Shown here piece after piece: positions 40,101-51,300 of a stretch of 64,000 nucleotides of DNA (position 1 is the stretch's first letter; the number at the start of each line of letters is the position of its first letter). The DNA is taken from positions 117,186,690 to 117,250,689 of the forward strand of contig CM048553.1 of NCBI GenBank assembly GCA_026413225.1, written 5' to 3'. A program made the translations under genes and the position numbers. Below the pieces are notes generated by a model that saw nothing but the letters and a program-made list of their open reading frames with translations, was not told the DNA's origin and did not search any database. Source of the stretch: Otis tarda (taxonomy: Eukaryota; Chordata; Aves; Otidiformes; Otididae).

Positions 40101-40193
40101 AATGATTCTGGTTATCGACATTATTCCATTGCTGTTCTCCTCAGCCCCTTTTCTTATTCAACTACAGCAGTAGTTAGTGAGCCAGTGGAATAG
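34101..40193 (+). CDS. Transthyretin-like tandem paralogue (four exons, 147 aa)
   Basis: Exons: 34101-34169, 35455-35585, 38191-38326, 40086-40193. All introns are GT-AG, with phases 0, 2, 0 as in TTR. The product is a 23-residue exon-1 part holding a signal peptide ([13 protein letters not shown]) followed by a complete TTR fold, about 80 of 123 aligned mature residues identical to the TTR at 24589. Kept in human numbering: K15, L17, E54, A108, L110, S117, T119 and the VVFTANDSG and [11 protein letters not shown] blocks. Changed: C10H, T106S, A109V, S85N, E89H (giving HHH at 88-90), H56R. Exon 2 starts 9 bases later than in TTR, so the N-terminus ([11 protein letters not shown]) is short. 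It lacks the C-terminal YRGS motif and catalytic His of HIU hydrolase, so it belongs with TTR. The role is probably a secreted carrier; ligand and tissue are unknown. A pseudogene is unlikely, as no break is seen. Confidence 0.92.
34170..35454 (+). other. TTR-like gene intron 1
   Basis: 1.29-kb GT-AG intron ending TTTTCCCACCTGAAG. The frame upstream of exon 2 stays open for about 275 bases back to 35179, but this is intronic; the signal peptide comes from exon 1. Confidence 0.85.
35455..35585 (+). CDS. TTR-like gene exon 2
   Basis: 131 bases, three codons shorter at the 5' end than TTR exon 2: [19 protein letters not shown], then [12 protein letters not shown] plus two bases. Lys15 and Leu17 kept; Cys10 is His. 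Donor AA|GTAAGT. This is the most divergent exon between the two genes. Confidence 0.92.
35586..38190 (+). other. TTR-like gene intron 2
   Basis: 2.6-kb AT-rich GT-AG intron ending CTTCTGCCATCACACAG. No mobile element recognised. Confidence 0.85.
38191..38326 (+). CDS. TTR-like gene exon 3
   Basis: 136 bases, the same length as TTR exon 3: [17 protein letters not shown], then [15 protein letters not shown], then LNPFHHHAD. Glu54 kept. Donor GAT|GTGAGT, phase 0. Confidence 0.92.
38327..40085 (+). other. TTR-like gene intron 3
   Basis: 1.76-kb GT-AG intron ending in a long T/C tract and TTTTTCCAG. A T-run lies near 39750. No other feature seen. Confidence 0.85.
40086..40193 (+). CDS. TTR-like gene exon 4 (coding part, stop)
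   Basis: 35 codons plus [22 protein letters not shown], then [16 protein letters not shown]. 29 of 35 residues are identical to TTR exon 4 by hand count; it is the best conserved exon. Confidence 0.93.
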   Translation: MVFTANDSGYRHYSIAVLLSPFSYSTTAVVSEPVE

Positions 40194-40390
40194 AAGCTGA
40201 CATTAAGCATGAAAATTTAGACATGTAAATTAAAATTTCCAAAAATTATAAAAAATGATAAAAACTTCATTTCTGTCTGTATCAGCTTTACATTTCATAG
40301 CAAATCACCAAGAGTAACAGTCAAGTTGTTTATTCACTTTGTTAACTTTAGGAAGAACGCATATTGACTTTGTTTTCAAATACTCTTCTG

Positions 40391-40396
40391 AATAAA
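40391..40396 (+). terminator. Candidate polyA signal of the TTR-like gene
   Basis: AATAAA about 200 bases after the stop, a 3' UTR length similar to that of TTR. Confidence 0.65.
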
Positions 40397-40414
40397 AGCA
40401 TTCTGTATTTCTGT

Positions 40415-41087
40415 ATTATCTAAGTATTGCTGTTCTGAATAGAAGTTTAGGGTTTGAAAAAACACATTAAGCTTAGAAAAAAATGCATTGAAACTCCATT
40501 ACTGAGATTCTGAGAATAAACCAAAGTCTTCCATGAAGTTAACAAGCTACATTCCTTCTTGCAAAGAAAGCAAACAAAACACACCTGAAAGGTGTCTCAC
40601 AGAGAAGTATGCACACGGGAAAAGCAATCCACCATCTACCATCATCTGTACTTTATTACTGAAGCCCACAACAGATGAAGTCACATGGGAATAATACCCA
40701 GGGCCCCACATAATCATCAGATAAATTCACTTCCCAATTCTGATTTTTGCCTCCCTCTAACCATCAGACACTTTTTAAACAGCTGTAAGAGACAAAGAAA
40801 AATAAGGATAATTGATGATTCCTGAGAAAAACAGCTCCCTATTTAATGCCAGAAGAAATAAGGATGAATCCTTTTAGTTCACTTTCTTGTTATCCATATA
40901 TAACAAAGATTACTCCTAAACAGACATTAAAGAGCCATTAGGAGATTCAACAGATTAGCAACCCTATCTTGGAAAAGGACGCAAAAAAACGTTGACTCAT
41001 TTAGCCTAATAAAACCAAAAGCTGAAAGCATATCAGTACCAACAAAGGGAAAACGATTTGTTAGCCTAAGGCTTAATCCCATCACAG
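40415..41087. other. Intergenic, 3' of the TTR-like gene
   Basis: AT-rich spacer of about 0.7 kb with no gene or repeat recognised. The genes on either side are convergent. Confidence 0.6.
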
Positions 41088-41606
41088 CCTAACACAAGAA
41101 GGACAAGAAGCCCAACACAAGAAGGACATGGACCAATTGGAAAGGGTCCAGAGGAGGGCCACCAAGATGATCAGAGGGCTGGAGCACCTCTCCTATGAGG
41201 ACAGGCTGAGAGAGTTGGGGCTGTTCAGCCTGGAGAAGAGGAGGCTCCGGGGAGACCTGATAGCGGTCTTCCAATACCTCAAGGGGGCCTACAGGAAAGA
41301 TGGGGAGAAGCTGTTCAGTAGGGCCTCTTGTGATAGGACAAGGGGTAATGGGTTTAAATTAGAAGGAGGTAGGTTTAGATTAGATATTAGAAAAAAATTT
41401 TTTACAATGAGAGTTGTAGAGCACTGGAACAGGTTGCCCAGAGAGGTGGTGGATGCCCCATCCCTGGAAATGTTCAAAGCCAGGCTGGATGAGGCTCTGA
41501 GCAACCTGATCTAGTCAGGGATGTCCCTGCTCTTGCAGGGGGGTTGGACTAGACGACCTTTGAAGGTCCCTTCCAACTCTAACCATTCTATGATTCTATG
41601 ATTCTA
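41088..41606 (+). mobile_element. CR1 LINE 3' fragment
   Basis: About 500 bases of CR1 in + orientation: ACATGGACCAATTGGA, CTGGAGCACCTCTCCTATGA, GGTTGCCCAGAGAGG, and the end ATTCTATGATTCTATGATTC. It covers the last part of ORF2 and the 3' UTR. One frame (41128-41514) is still open for 128 codons ([14 protein letters not shown]). At the 5' end a 23-base unit with CCCAACACAAGAAGGAC is present twice (41088-41133). It lies between the convergent TTR-like gene and B4GALT6. Confidence 0.95.
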
Positions 41607-41609
41607 ACC

Positions 41610-44600
41610 TGATGTATTTGCTGGCCAGGTGTCCCTTCCTTTTTTCGTTACTTTGAGGAACTGAGCACTAGAAAAATGAGCACGTTGTCTACAGACAAAA
41701 CAAAGATGACATGTTCTCTATAGAGCCTCAGAATAAACAAACCAACGCAATCTTTAGAACATTGTATTTCATAAAAGACAATGATAAAAAAGTACAAACA
41801 TTTTCATGAACAACAAAAATCAGAACTATGACAGTACACAGGAAATTCCCAGCATTTGTTTCAGTGCATTTTTCATTAAGCCTATCTTGCATACCTCTAT
41901 AAATACAATAATCTTAAGTACACTTCCTCTTGCTGATATGCAACGGATCCTTTTAATATTTTTAAATAACTGGCTCATTAGTAACCCACTACAACATAGT
42001 CATTAGTAAATATGATAGAAAAATATACTGGCAAGATCCAAGAAGAAGGACATTTTGCACTTTCTTTTCAATATACTGTCGTAAAATGGATTTTATATTT
42101 TATATTCTCCTACTTAAATTTGAAATACAGCAAATGGGGTTAAGAGTATCTTAGCATATCAACCAGATTCCACTGTTAATAATTCTGTAATGTTTTCACT
42201 TGTTAATTTGCAAGACCTTCAGAATCTTGTAAAATACCCCTTCTTTCTTCTCCCTCCATGTTAATTCCTTGAAGAGAAGATGTCCTTAATTTGCCTTGTC
42301 AGCAATGTAAAAGGCAATATGACTTGCTTCTCTCTACATTTTACAAGAATCATGAAAATATCAAAAGGAATGTGCACAACTCTTAGTTCTGCATCGCATT
42401 TATTTTGTTTGAAGGCACTGTCTATGTTAAAATTCACTACAGAATAATACTGAGTTCAAGCAGGTAGTATACAAACACTATTTTGATGTAATTTAAGATG
42501 GCAACTTTTAAAACTTCCCAACAAAGTGATAAAAGCTATTTAGAGAAGAGTGTTTGTTAACAATTCATAACTTAACATCCATCACTTTGGGGCATTAAAA
42601 TGTAAACTTTTTAAGAACTCAGCTATATGTCATAATCCATTCACATACTGGTTTAAGTCACATTTTTCTAAGACCATACATGATTAATCACTTAGAGCTG
42701 TAAAGTTATATTAGTTTAGCCACAGCATATGTGTAATATAGTATGTATATATGTATGTATATATACATATATATGCATCTGAGTTTTTAAAAATTGCACA
42801 TTAATTTCACAGAATGTCTAACAAATGGGCACAAAAGCATGCTTCAGAAAACAGTACAGACCTACAGTACCAAAGGATGTTTCATAATCACAGGTGTTAA
42901 ATTGTAGGTGAATTTGTACTGAAAACCAGAAATCACTTCAAAATTACACCAGGGATTTAAAAATTTATTCAATAGCGCTTAAAGAATTGTATTAATCTCT
43001 TATGAAAGATGACTAATTTTATTTGGAAGATATAATTGTTCATAGGGTGTATTAATTATCTCCCCTTTATCCATATGCTTCAGAATATTCTATACACTCA
43101 GTTATAGAAAAATATATCAGGAGGTGATCAAACCACTTAAGCATGCTTTTGAAGGATGTTTTGTTCACTTTATGCTCACTTTTTATTATTTTCATTGCAT
43201 TACATCGTTCCTAAAGCATATTAGATTAACCAGTATATTTTAAGGAAACTCCAATACGGTTTAAAATACCCCTTAAAATTGTTCTCTACTTAAATTAAAT
43301 CATTACATTTCTACTAAATATCTAGGATATCTATAAGCTCGTAACTTTACTGAATAATGGCAAGGGCAAAATTTGCTGCTGGGATGTCAAAGAAATAAAA
43401 GGTGGTTATGGCAAACAAACTCAAATATACAAAGCACCACACCATCTGTGGCAGTAATTCATGAAACCAACACATAGTAATGAGTTAACATTAGTATTCC
43501 TTGTCAACACTCTTACAGAACACTCTATGGATAAACAATCCTTATTATGTACTGCTTTCCATTCTTCATGGGAGCAGAAGTCAGTCTTTGGTTCCTAAAG
43601 AGTTGAGTAACTGTGACAAACAAAACAGTTTAGAAGATCTTGGTCAATATCTTTGCATTAACATAGAAAATAAATTATCCGGTCCTTTTCCTTAGTATTA
43701 ACAAGGGATGTAAAAAAATATTAGGAAAAGATAATAATGCTTAGTGATGGGATACTTTTAGGTAGCATAACATTACAAGCAAAGAGAAAATAAAAAGATA
43801 CGTTTTTCATTATAAGCCAAGGAAAGAGGCTAGTTAGTCATACATATAACACCACAAAAATAGAGAAACAGACAAGATCAATCCTTAGTGGGAATGCGCA
43901 ACCTCAATCTCATTTAAAGTCATTGACTTGAGGATACTTAGTGCATCATAGAAGCACTCAGCACTCTACTAGAACAGGCTCTTAAATAGCTATATTGATT
44001 AATATATTACTGGTGGAATTTTAAAAAGCACTTGGGATTGGCCTGCTTTCAGTTCCACTTATGCCATTATCATCATCATCGGAACAGTTTGACCAACACA
44101 GTGGTTCTGAAAATCCCACACTGCAAGCATCAGAACTATTAGAACTATGTTTTATTATTTTCTTAAAAATCTAACTTTAATATTCTTCCAATGAAGACAC
44201 ATTTTTGGCTCTTCTGATTTTGGAAGAATAAAAGTGCTGTTTACTAGGATTAAAAAAAAAAAAAAATAAAATTAAAAAAGAATAATACCAAAATACTGTA
44301 CGCACCCAGACACATTGTTTTAGGCATTAAAATCCCTGACATTAACACTAGTGGCACACTTGGAAACAGTTAAGAGTTCCTGTAGATCATAATACGCAAC
44401 AACTGCAAGATTTTCCATAATACACATGCAATATGCATATAAATAGGATTTAGATGGCAGGCAGGGTATCATACAATTTTGCTCGCAATAAATAAAATTA
44501 AAAGCTTTCTTTCTAGCAACTTCATATAAGAAAATGATTTTTCTATATAGATATGCAGGAGGCCTAGAGCTCAAAACTAGTATAACAGTTTACAGTCATA

Positions 44601-45220
44601 GCTGGCCAACAATTAATATTTCCTTCATTTCACATAAGGTATAACCTTTTTTAAGCATACTTACATTTTACACTTGTTCTTTCATGCTAACAAAAACATT
44701 CCTATAGAATTCAAACAAGAACACACTCAAATACGTACAGAAGCATAAAATACTGAGCAATTTAAAAGCAATGTACACACATTAATTTACATCACATATT
44801 TACAAAACACAATTTAAAAAAAAAAAAAAAAAAAGCATTCATTTAAATACAAGGGGGGTGGTTTAGTATAAAAAGTTATTGGAAGAAGAGGCCTCTGTCC
44901 CTACTTCCAGAGAAGCTACAAGTCTGTTTTCTGCAGTTTATTTAGTTGATTGGTTAAGATAGAGAATATGAAGAATGAAGGCTTGAACAGTAGTCTCACG
45001 CTGTAAACATCTGAGTGGTAGCTGCTGGCTTTTCTTTCAGAACAGAACGCATGGTACATACAATCACTTTACTTCTCATCCCAAATAAGTATCATCAAAT
45101 GGTCAAAAATCTCTAATTCTAAGCTGCTGTTTGTTGGTTTTGTTTTGTTTTATAGTGTCTATTAATAGCTTCCAGTGTTAAAAGTTTATCCTGGTAGGGT
45201 AGCTTGTCATTCCACTTCCA
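41610..45220 (-). other. B4GALT6: B4GALT6 3' UTR and downstream flank
   Basis: AT-rich DNA following the B4GALT6 stop on the minus strand. Minus-strand AATAAA hexamers are seen at 43182-43187, 42964-42969 and 42399-42404. B4GALT6 transcripts have long 3' UTRs in mammals, so any of these could be the end. A (TA/TATG)n microsatellite lies at about 42735-42776. No other gene is seen. Confidence 0.5.
42735..42776. repeat. TA/TATG microsatellite
   Basis: Alternating TATG and TA units, largely self-complementary. Confidence 0.8.
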
Positions 45221-45368
45221 TCAATAATCTCTAACAGGAGCTAGTTCTGGTATGAGATTAACAGTTATATTTTTATACAATCTACTGACAAGTATTTTAG
45301 GAGTATATATTAAATTGTTCAACCCATCAATATACTGACGTTCTCTGGAATACCTCAGAAGTTTGTAC
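45221..45368 (-). CDS. B4GALT6: B4GALT6 exon 9 (coding part, stop)
   Basis: 148 bases: YKLLRYSRERQYIDGLNN to PELAPVRDY and TGA (complement of 45221-45223). The acceptor reads CTGCAG|G. Confidence 0.95.
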
Positions 45369-48300
45369 CTGCAGAGGGAGTTGGAAGAAGAAAACATGAG
45401 AAAGATTTGCAAGAAACAATTCAATTGATTAGACATGATACTGTAACAGTCATTTAATTTTGAGATATGCTTTAAATTCTGAAACTACCTCTCAGGCACT
45501 TGTAATTACCAAATTACCTACCTAAATTTTAAAAATAAGCTACGTGCTAGTTTTTAATACACTTAGATTTTATGTTCACATTTAGTCTTAATGTTAACTT
45601 GTATACAACAAAGAAGGCATTTAATATATATACTTTTAATGGTCTCAAACTAAAGTGATTTTTAAAGAACATTCAATTCCTTCATGTTCTTTTGCTATAA
45701 AACTCAGCTATGGAGCTCAGAAGATTCAGGAAACTTCACTGTTCATCATTATACATTTAAACATCTGATCTGTTTTTCATTTCATTCTTGAGACTCTTGC
45801 ATTTGCAAACATCTAAATTTGATGTGATTAGAAAAACAGTTCACCTTCCCCCTTCCCTAGGTTACCAGTATGTACATTTTAGTTTCACATCACATATTTA
45901 GTCATGTCTACTGTACGTGTCTATTTAAAAATCATGAATAAACCAGAAAATAAAGATGTTCCCAGAAACAGAGACACTCATTGATAATAGAATTGATCAG
46001 TATTTCTCATTATCTGAAAACACATATCATAAACCCTTCATTTTGTGTTTCACATTCTAATTTTTAGGTGTAGCTGATCTGCTGCATTCTGGTTGCTATT
46101 CCAGTCTAGGGCAGACTGAACCTACTGGCTAGTTAAAGTGTTTTTGCATCTTTGTAGCAAAAGAAAGGAACCCCCAAAGAAAAAGCTCATGTCAACCTAT
46201 GCAGGAAATCATAAGACCTGTATCTCAGCAAAGAATTAAATATGATGGAAGAAGCCAGTCCTGAGGAGTTTTAAAGTCTCTCTTCATGCAAGAGTAATTT
46301 TCCCTAGCTGTACTGCCTCCTTTTGCATAATATCCAAATTAAACAGCTAATGGAGCCCTGCTAGTACTACTGCCTAAAAAAATTAAGGAACAGTAACATT
46401 CCTCATCAAAGATTATGATGATATCATCTCTGTCACACAAACTCAGTCACTCTCAGGGTTAAATAAGAAATATCTGAACACCAAACATAACGCGTTTAAG
46501 AAAATAAAAAGTTTAGCCCTAAAGAGGGAATAACACTGATAAGCACTAACTGCTTATTTGCAAGGTGGAAGATTTGCATATGTGTAAGAAAAAAATTTAC
46601 TTCTTTAGCTCTAATATTTGAACAGTTCTCTCTTTTTCTTACCGTCCTAAAAACTGGACTTCACCTCTGTGATGATGAGGAATGGATTTGTACTTCCCTA
46701 AATCTCCCTCTGGTCTTGTTACATTGTATCCAGCATAGTGAACCCTACAGTATAATACAGAAACATTTGTATGAACAGTATTAAAAATATGCTTTTACAG
46801 GTTACAGCAAAAGTGAAAAACACACATCAAATTTTTAAAGCAAGTCTTTGCATTTACTGACATTCTCTCCCTAAAAATCCCCATAAAACTCCTAACTCAA
46901 AAACTGAAAAAGCTGGGAAAACTAATGAAGTGTGAAATAGTAATAAATCCATACTTCGTATTTCCTGCTTTGTTCTTCCTTTAAAATGTATCTCTTTATA
47001 TATAAAGCTTATGCAGACACTTAGTTTCAACAGCTTAACTTGATCACTTTACAGTTCCTTACTGTGAGCAGTTAGTAATACAATGTTGTCCATTGTCAAA
47101 TTTGTGACTATCAATATAGTCACAAATTAACCTCTCTCTCAAACACTGCTCCTAAGATATGAAAGATACTTAAACTCATGCTTACTCTACACGTCTGTAG
47201 CATTGCATTCCACAATGCTAGCAGCAATAGAGATAGCCATTAAAATCAAAAAGCAACACACAGAAGACTAAAAGAAATGAGACTAAATATGCTTCACACT
47301 GTTATTGTTGCTATATCCATTATTTGTTACAAATCTATCTCTTAAAAGTCTGTTAATTGTCTCTAGGCCAAGAAAAAAACCACCATACTTACCCCATCAA
47401 ATGATATGTTCTCATATTTCTAAAGTGAACTCTTTAGAAATGTTAGATTTTGTTCATTTCAAACAAATTTTTAAAAGGTAACAACTGAAAGAAAAAACAC
47501 GTAATTGCTCTCAAGGGGTGGATACCACAGAACAATGAGAAAGACATAAGCACTGAACACTCACCTGTTCCAAAGATCATCATCTTCTCCACCCCATCCC
47601 CAAAAGGCATTTGGAAACCCATTGATCTTCTTGAATTGTTCCACTGTCAGTCCACTTACACCACCAAAGAACTCATTGTACGGAAGACTGAAAACAAAAG
47701 ACAAATTCTGTATTATTGGCTAAACTTAGATAGGTAGCAATCTTTTTAAACAACACCTTTCCCTTCCAAAAAAAAAAAAAAAAAAAAAAAAAACGAACAA
47801 CCCCAAACTAAGGACATGAATGGATGCTGAATGTATTCACTACGGGAAACTGAGTCACGAATAGCTGGCAATAAGAAACATATATGGAAATTGGACAAAA
47901 TGCATGCAGTAGTGTCTGATTTGCATAAAAGGCACTTTTAGACTGTAGCCTCAATTAGTATCACCGCATGAAACAAACGTCTATCACATATTTCAGATGG
48001 CTGATTTAGACTTAAATTTGAAGTGTAAAGTGAAGCCCTCAAACTATTGTATTTCGACACTATTAAACTGAAAGAAAACTCTCTTTAATCAACTGAAAAA
48101 ATAAAAAATCAGTAATGCATTAATTCAGTAATTTTAATTCATTACTATATTCTATAGAACTGTTAAAACTTGATAGTAACAGTTTAACAGTACATGTTCA
48201 ACAACAGTGAAATACATATTTACTTAAAAAAAATAAATCTCCAGTTTTTTAGAAGCTAAACTTTTCAATTAGAAGGATCTAAAGGCTTTTTTGCCAGTAA

Positions 48301-51300
48301 GCATACAGTAATTACTAACACATATTATTAAGGAATAAGCAGTTGGCCAACGTGAACAGCCACTATAGCTATAGAAGATAACATAATACTAAGGACCAGA
48401 TGATGCGATTTCCAGTCCTCAAAACACTGTCAATCTAAAGAAAAAAAAATATAGATATATATATTTAAGTATCTATATTTACTTCTGTCAATATTAACTT
48501 GCATCCTTAACCCAGAAGCTGCTACAGGAAAGCATGTTCCTCTTTCAGAAACAACACACAATTTCATAAAAATAAAAGTAATTGAACATATCTCTCAGAA
48601 GACCCTTCCGAAACTGGAACCTTCAAGGAGTTAGGACTATCTACAAAAGGAGTTACCATTCCTTAGGACACAAGTGCCATACTGAAGGACAAATAACTCC
48701 AGAATACAAGGGCAAAGAAAAAGAAATACAATCATGTAATTTCTGATCTCTGTGGAAACAGAGGATTCAACTAAATCTTAATAGTTCTTGGGAAAGGCTG
48801 TTACTATATATCCCTTTCAATATTTAACTGAAATAACACGTGTTCTAAAAACCCCTCAAAACTCCCTAAAACCACCCCCCATGTCCCCCAAACAACCAAC
48901 AAAAACCCACCAACCCAAAAGCAATCCACCAATCAAAAATAGAAACAATTTGGGTATGACAATTTATGGAACCGTTTGAGGTTTTTATTCACATGTGTTT
49001 ATGTGCGTGGTGAACATGCACTTTTTGTATATATACAGAAATATATATTTATTTTTATATTTTATGAATATGTATTTATATAGATAACTATCTATTTCAT
49101 AAACACATTTTGTAAATATCTGTATTTAGACGTTTTATAAATGCATACAAAGACAGATGAAACCTCTTACATATTTATAAGTGTTTATTTATATATTTTT
49201 AAAATCTTCAGAAGTTTGATTGCTAATTGTCTGACAACCTCAAGTCCGAACACACAGTCATGTTTTCAATGCATTGTTTTTGATCTGTCAGGTTGACTGG
49301 TTGTCAAGCTGATCAACTTCACAAATAAAATTTCAGGATGGCAAATACATACATGTAGCAAGTAATAAGCTAGAGCTTTATGTGAAGTGATTAGAAGAGT
49401 GTCATGATATAGCAGAGTGTTAAAAAGCAAGTGAACCATCATTAAAATGGCAGAAGGAAAGGAGGTTATCAAAATGCAGGACTCACTACTTTCAACAAAT
49501 TTCAATAGAGACTGAATACATCATACCAAATGGTCTAACAGTAAGAAAATCTTCTGTTTAAAAAGTAGTACAAAGCAGAAATAAATTGTAAATTTATGAG
49601 AAAATTAAGGAAGACATTTTTCCTGCAGTGTTTTGCTGCAGATTATCTGCTTATCTTTGTTAACAGCCATCACAAAGACTTGTGTAGCTAGAAGACTTCT
49701 AATATGCAAGGCAATTTTTTCCATACTTTAAGAATGTTTCTGAGTCTTTAACAAACAACATGAATAAAACTAATTACTTACATGTACATGTATTTGTCAA
49801 GCTTTGCTGCAAAATGGCGTGGCATTTCTCCACATCCATAATAATTTCGGTCATTTTCAGGTAAGTGATCCACATCATGAAATATTATGCAGTCCCAGGT
49901 AGCATCCTTCATAGCCTCTTTGAAGCCAATATTAAAGAGCATTGCACGATTAAAAGGTTGTGTACCTGTCTTCAAACAGAAAACAAAGGAGACATTGTAA
50001 GAATCAAGAATAAAGAGACAAAATTCAATACTATGAGAAATACATCTTCTACTACATAAAAAAAAATAGCATTGACAAAGATGCAATGGCTCTGGTTAGC
50101 ACCAAATACATCAACTGTATTTTGTTATTTAAAAAGTCTAGATGTTCTCCCTTCTTACACAAAACTTATAGCACTAGTAACTTAAAGCACTAAAAACCTA
50201 AAGCACTAGCAACTTATAGCACTAGTAACTCTGACGTATCAAAATATAGGTGGTTCGGATTAATACATTCTGACACTATAAGTTAAAAAAATACTGATAC
50301 AAACTAAGACAGAAACATTAAGTTTTTTTTCTTGTTAAAACAGTGAACTACCAAAAAATTTCCAATCCTGTGAAAATGCCTACAACTTGGTTACATATTT
50401 ATAATTAACTTTATATTAGAACTTATTTCTAGTTTCTTAGAAACTTTAATAAAGACAGATTCAAATAATTTTTATTTCCAGTACAATTTAAATCTCATGT
50501 CCATTTTGAACAAACAAGACAGCATAAGACCTTTTGATATAGCAAATGCATCCCACACGCTTTTAAAATTACTATTTAGAGGATCTTTTTGTTTTCTGCA
50601 AATTTTTCACTTTATCATTTGAAAATATTGCACTGCATAAACCATAGAAAATAAGTTCTTTAGGGATCTAGCTAGGTACTACATCCAACAATGGTGCAAA
50701 TACCTTAAGCTACCTATCTGAACTACTTTATTCTTTGATTGTAGCTTGCAGAAATTACTTTTTTTTAAAAATGTTTTTTTAATAGAATTATAGAATGGTT
50801 TGGGTTGGAAGGGACTCTTAAAGGTCATCTAGCCCAACTCCTCTGCTGTAAGCAGGGACACAATTCAACTAGATCAGGTTGGTCAGAGCCCTGTCCAGCC
50901 TGACCTTGAATGTATCTGGGGATGGAGTATCCACCACCTCTCTCAGCAACCTGTTCCAGTGCTTCATCACCCTCATTGTAAAAAAAAACTTCCTCTATAT
51001 CTATTGCTCTCTGTTTCAAAAGAGATCCCTAGCCAAGGTACCAGTTGGTAATTTTATATCATTAATGTCTCCATTATATTTCACATATATTAACTGGACA
51101 GTATACACTTTAATACCATTGTCTTCAATTGGATTTCAGCGAGTATGTGCTGTGAAATGGCTTTCTGTAAATTACATTTCCAATTCTTACACAATTTATT
51201 TTTTTTCCTTGAAAACTTACAAAGACAATAAATTCAAAGAGGCCTTGTTATCACCTATAAAATAACAGCCCATATTTGAAGAAAAGCAACATGTATCTGG

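Noticed and set aside
34101-40193. Second TTR-like gene as HIU hydrolase (transthyretin-related enzyme)
   Set aside because: It lacks the C-terminal YRGS motif, has Lys15 where the enzyme has catalytic His, carries a secretion signal, and matches TTR closely.
34101-40193. Second TTR-like gene as a processed or decayed pseudogene
   Set aside because: It has introns with canonical sites, no stops or frameshifts in the exons, and its own promoter and polyA signals.
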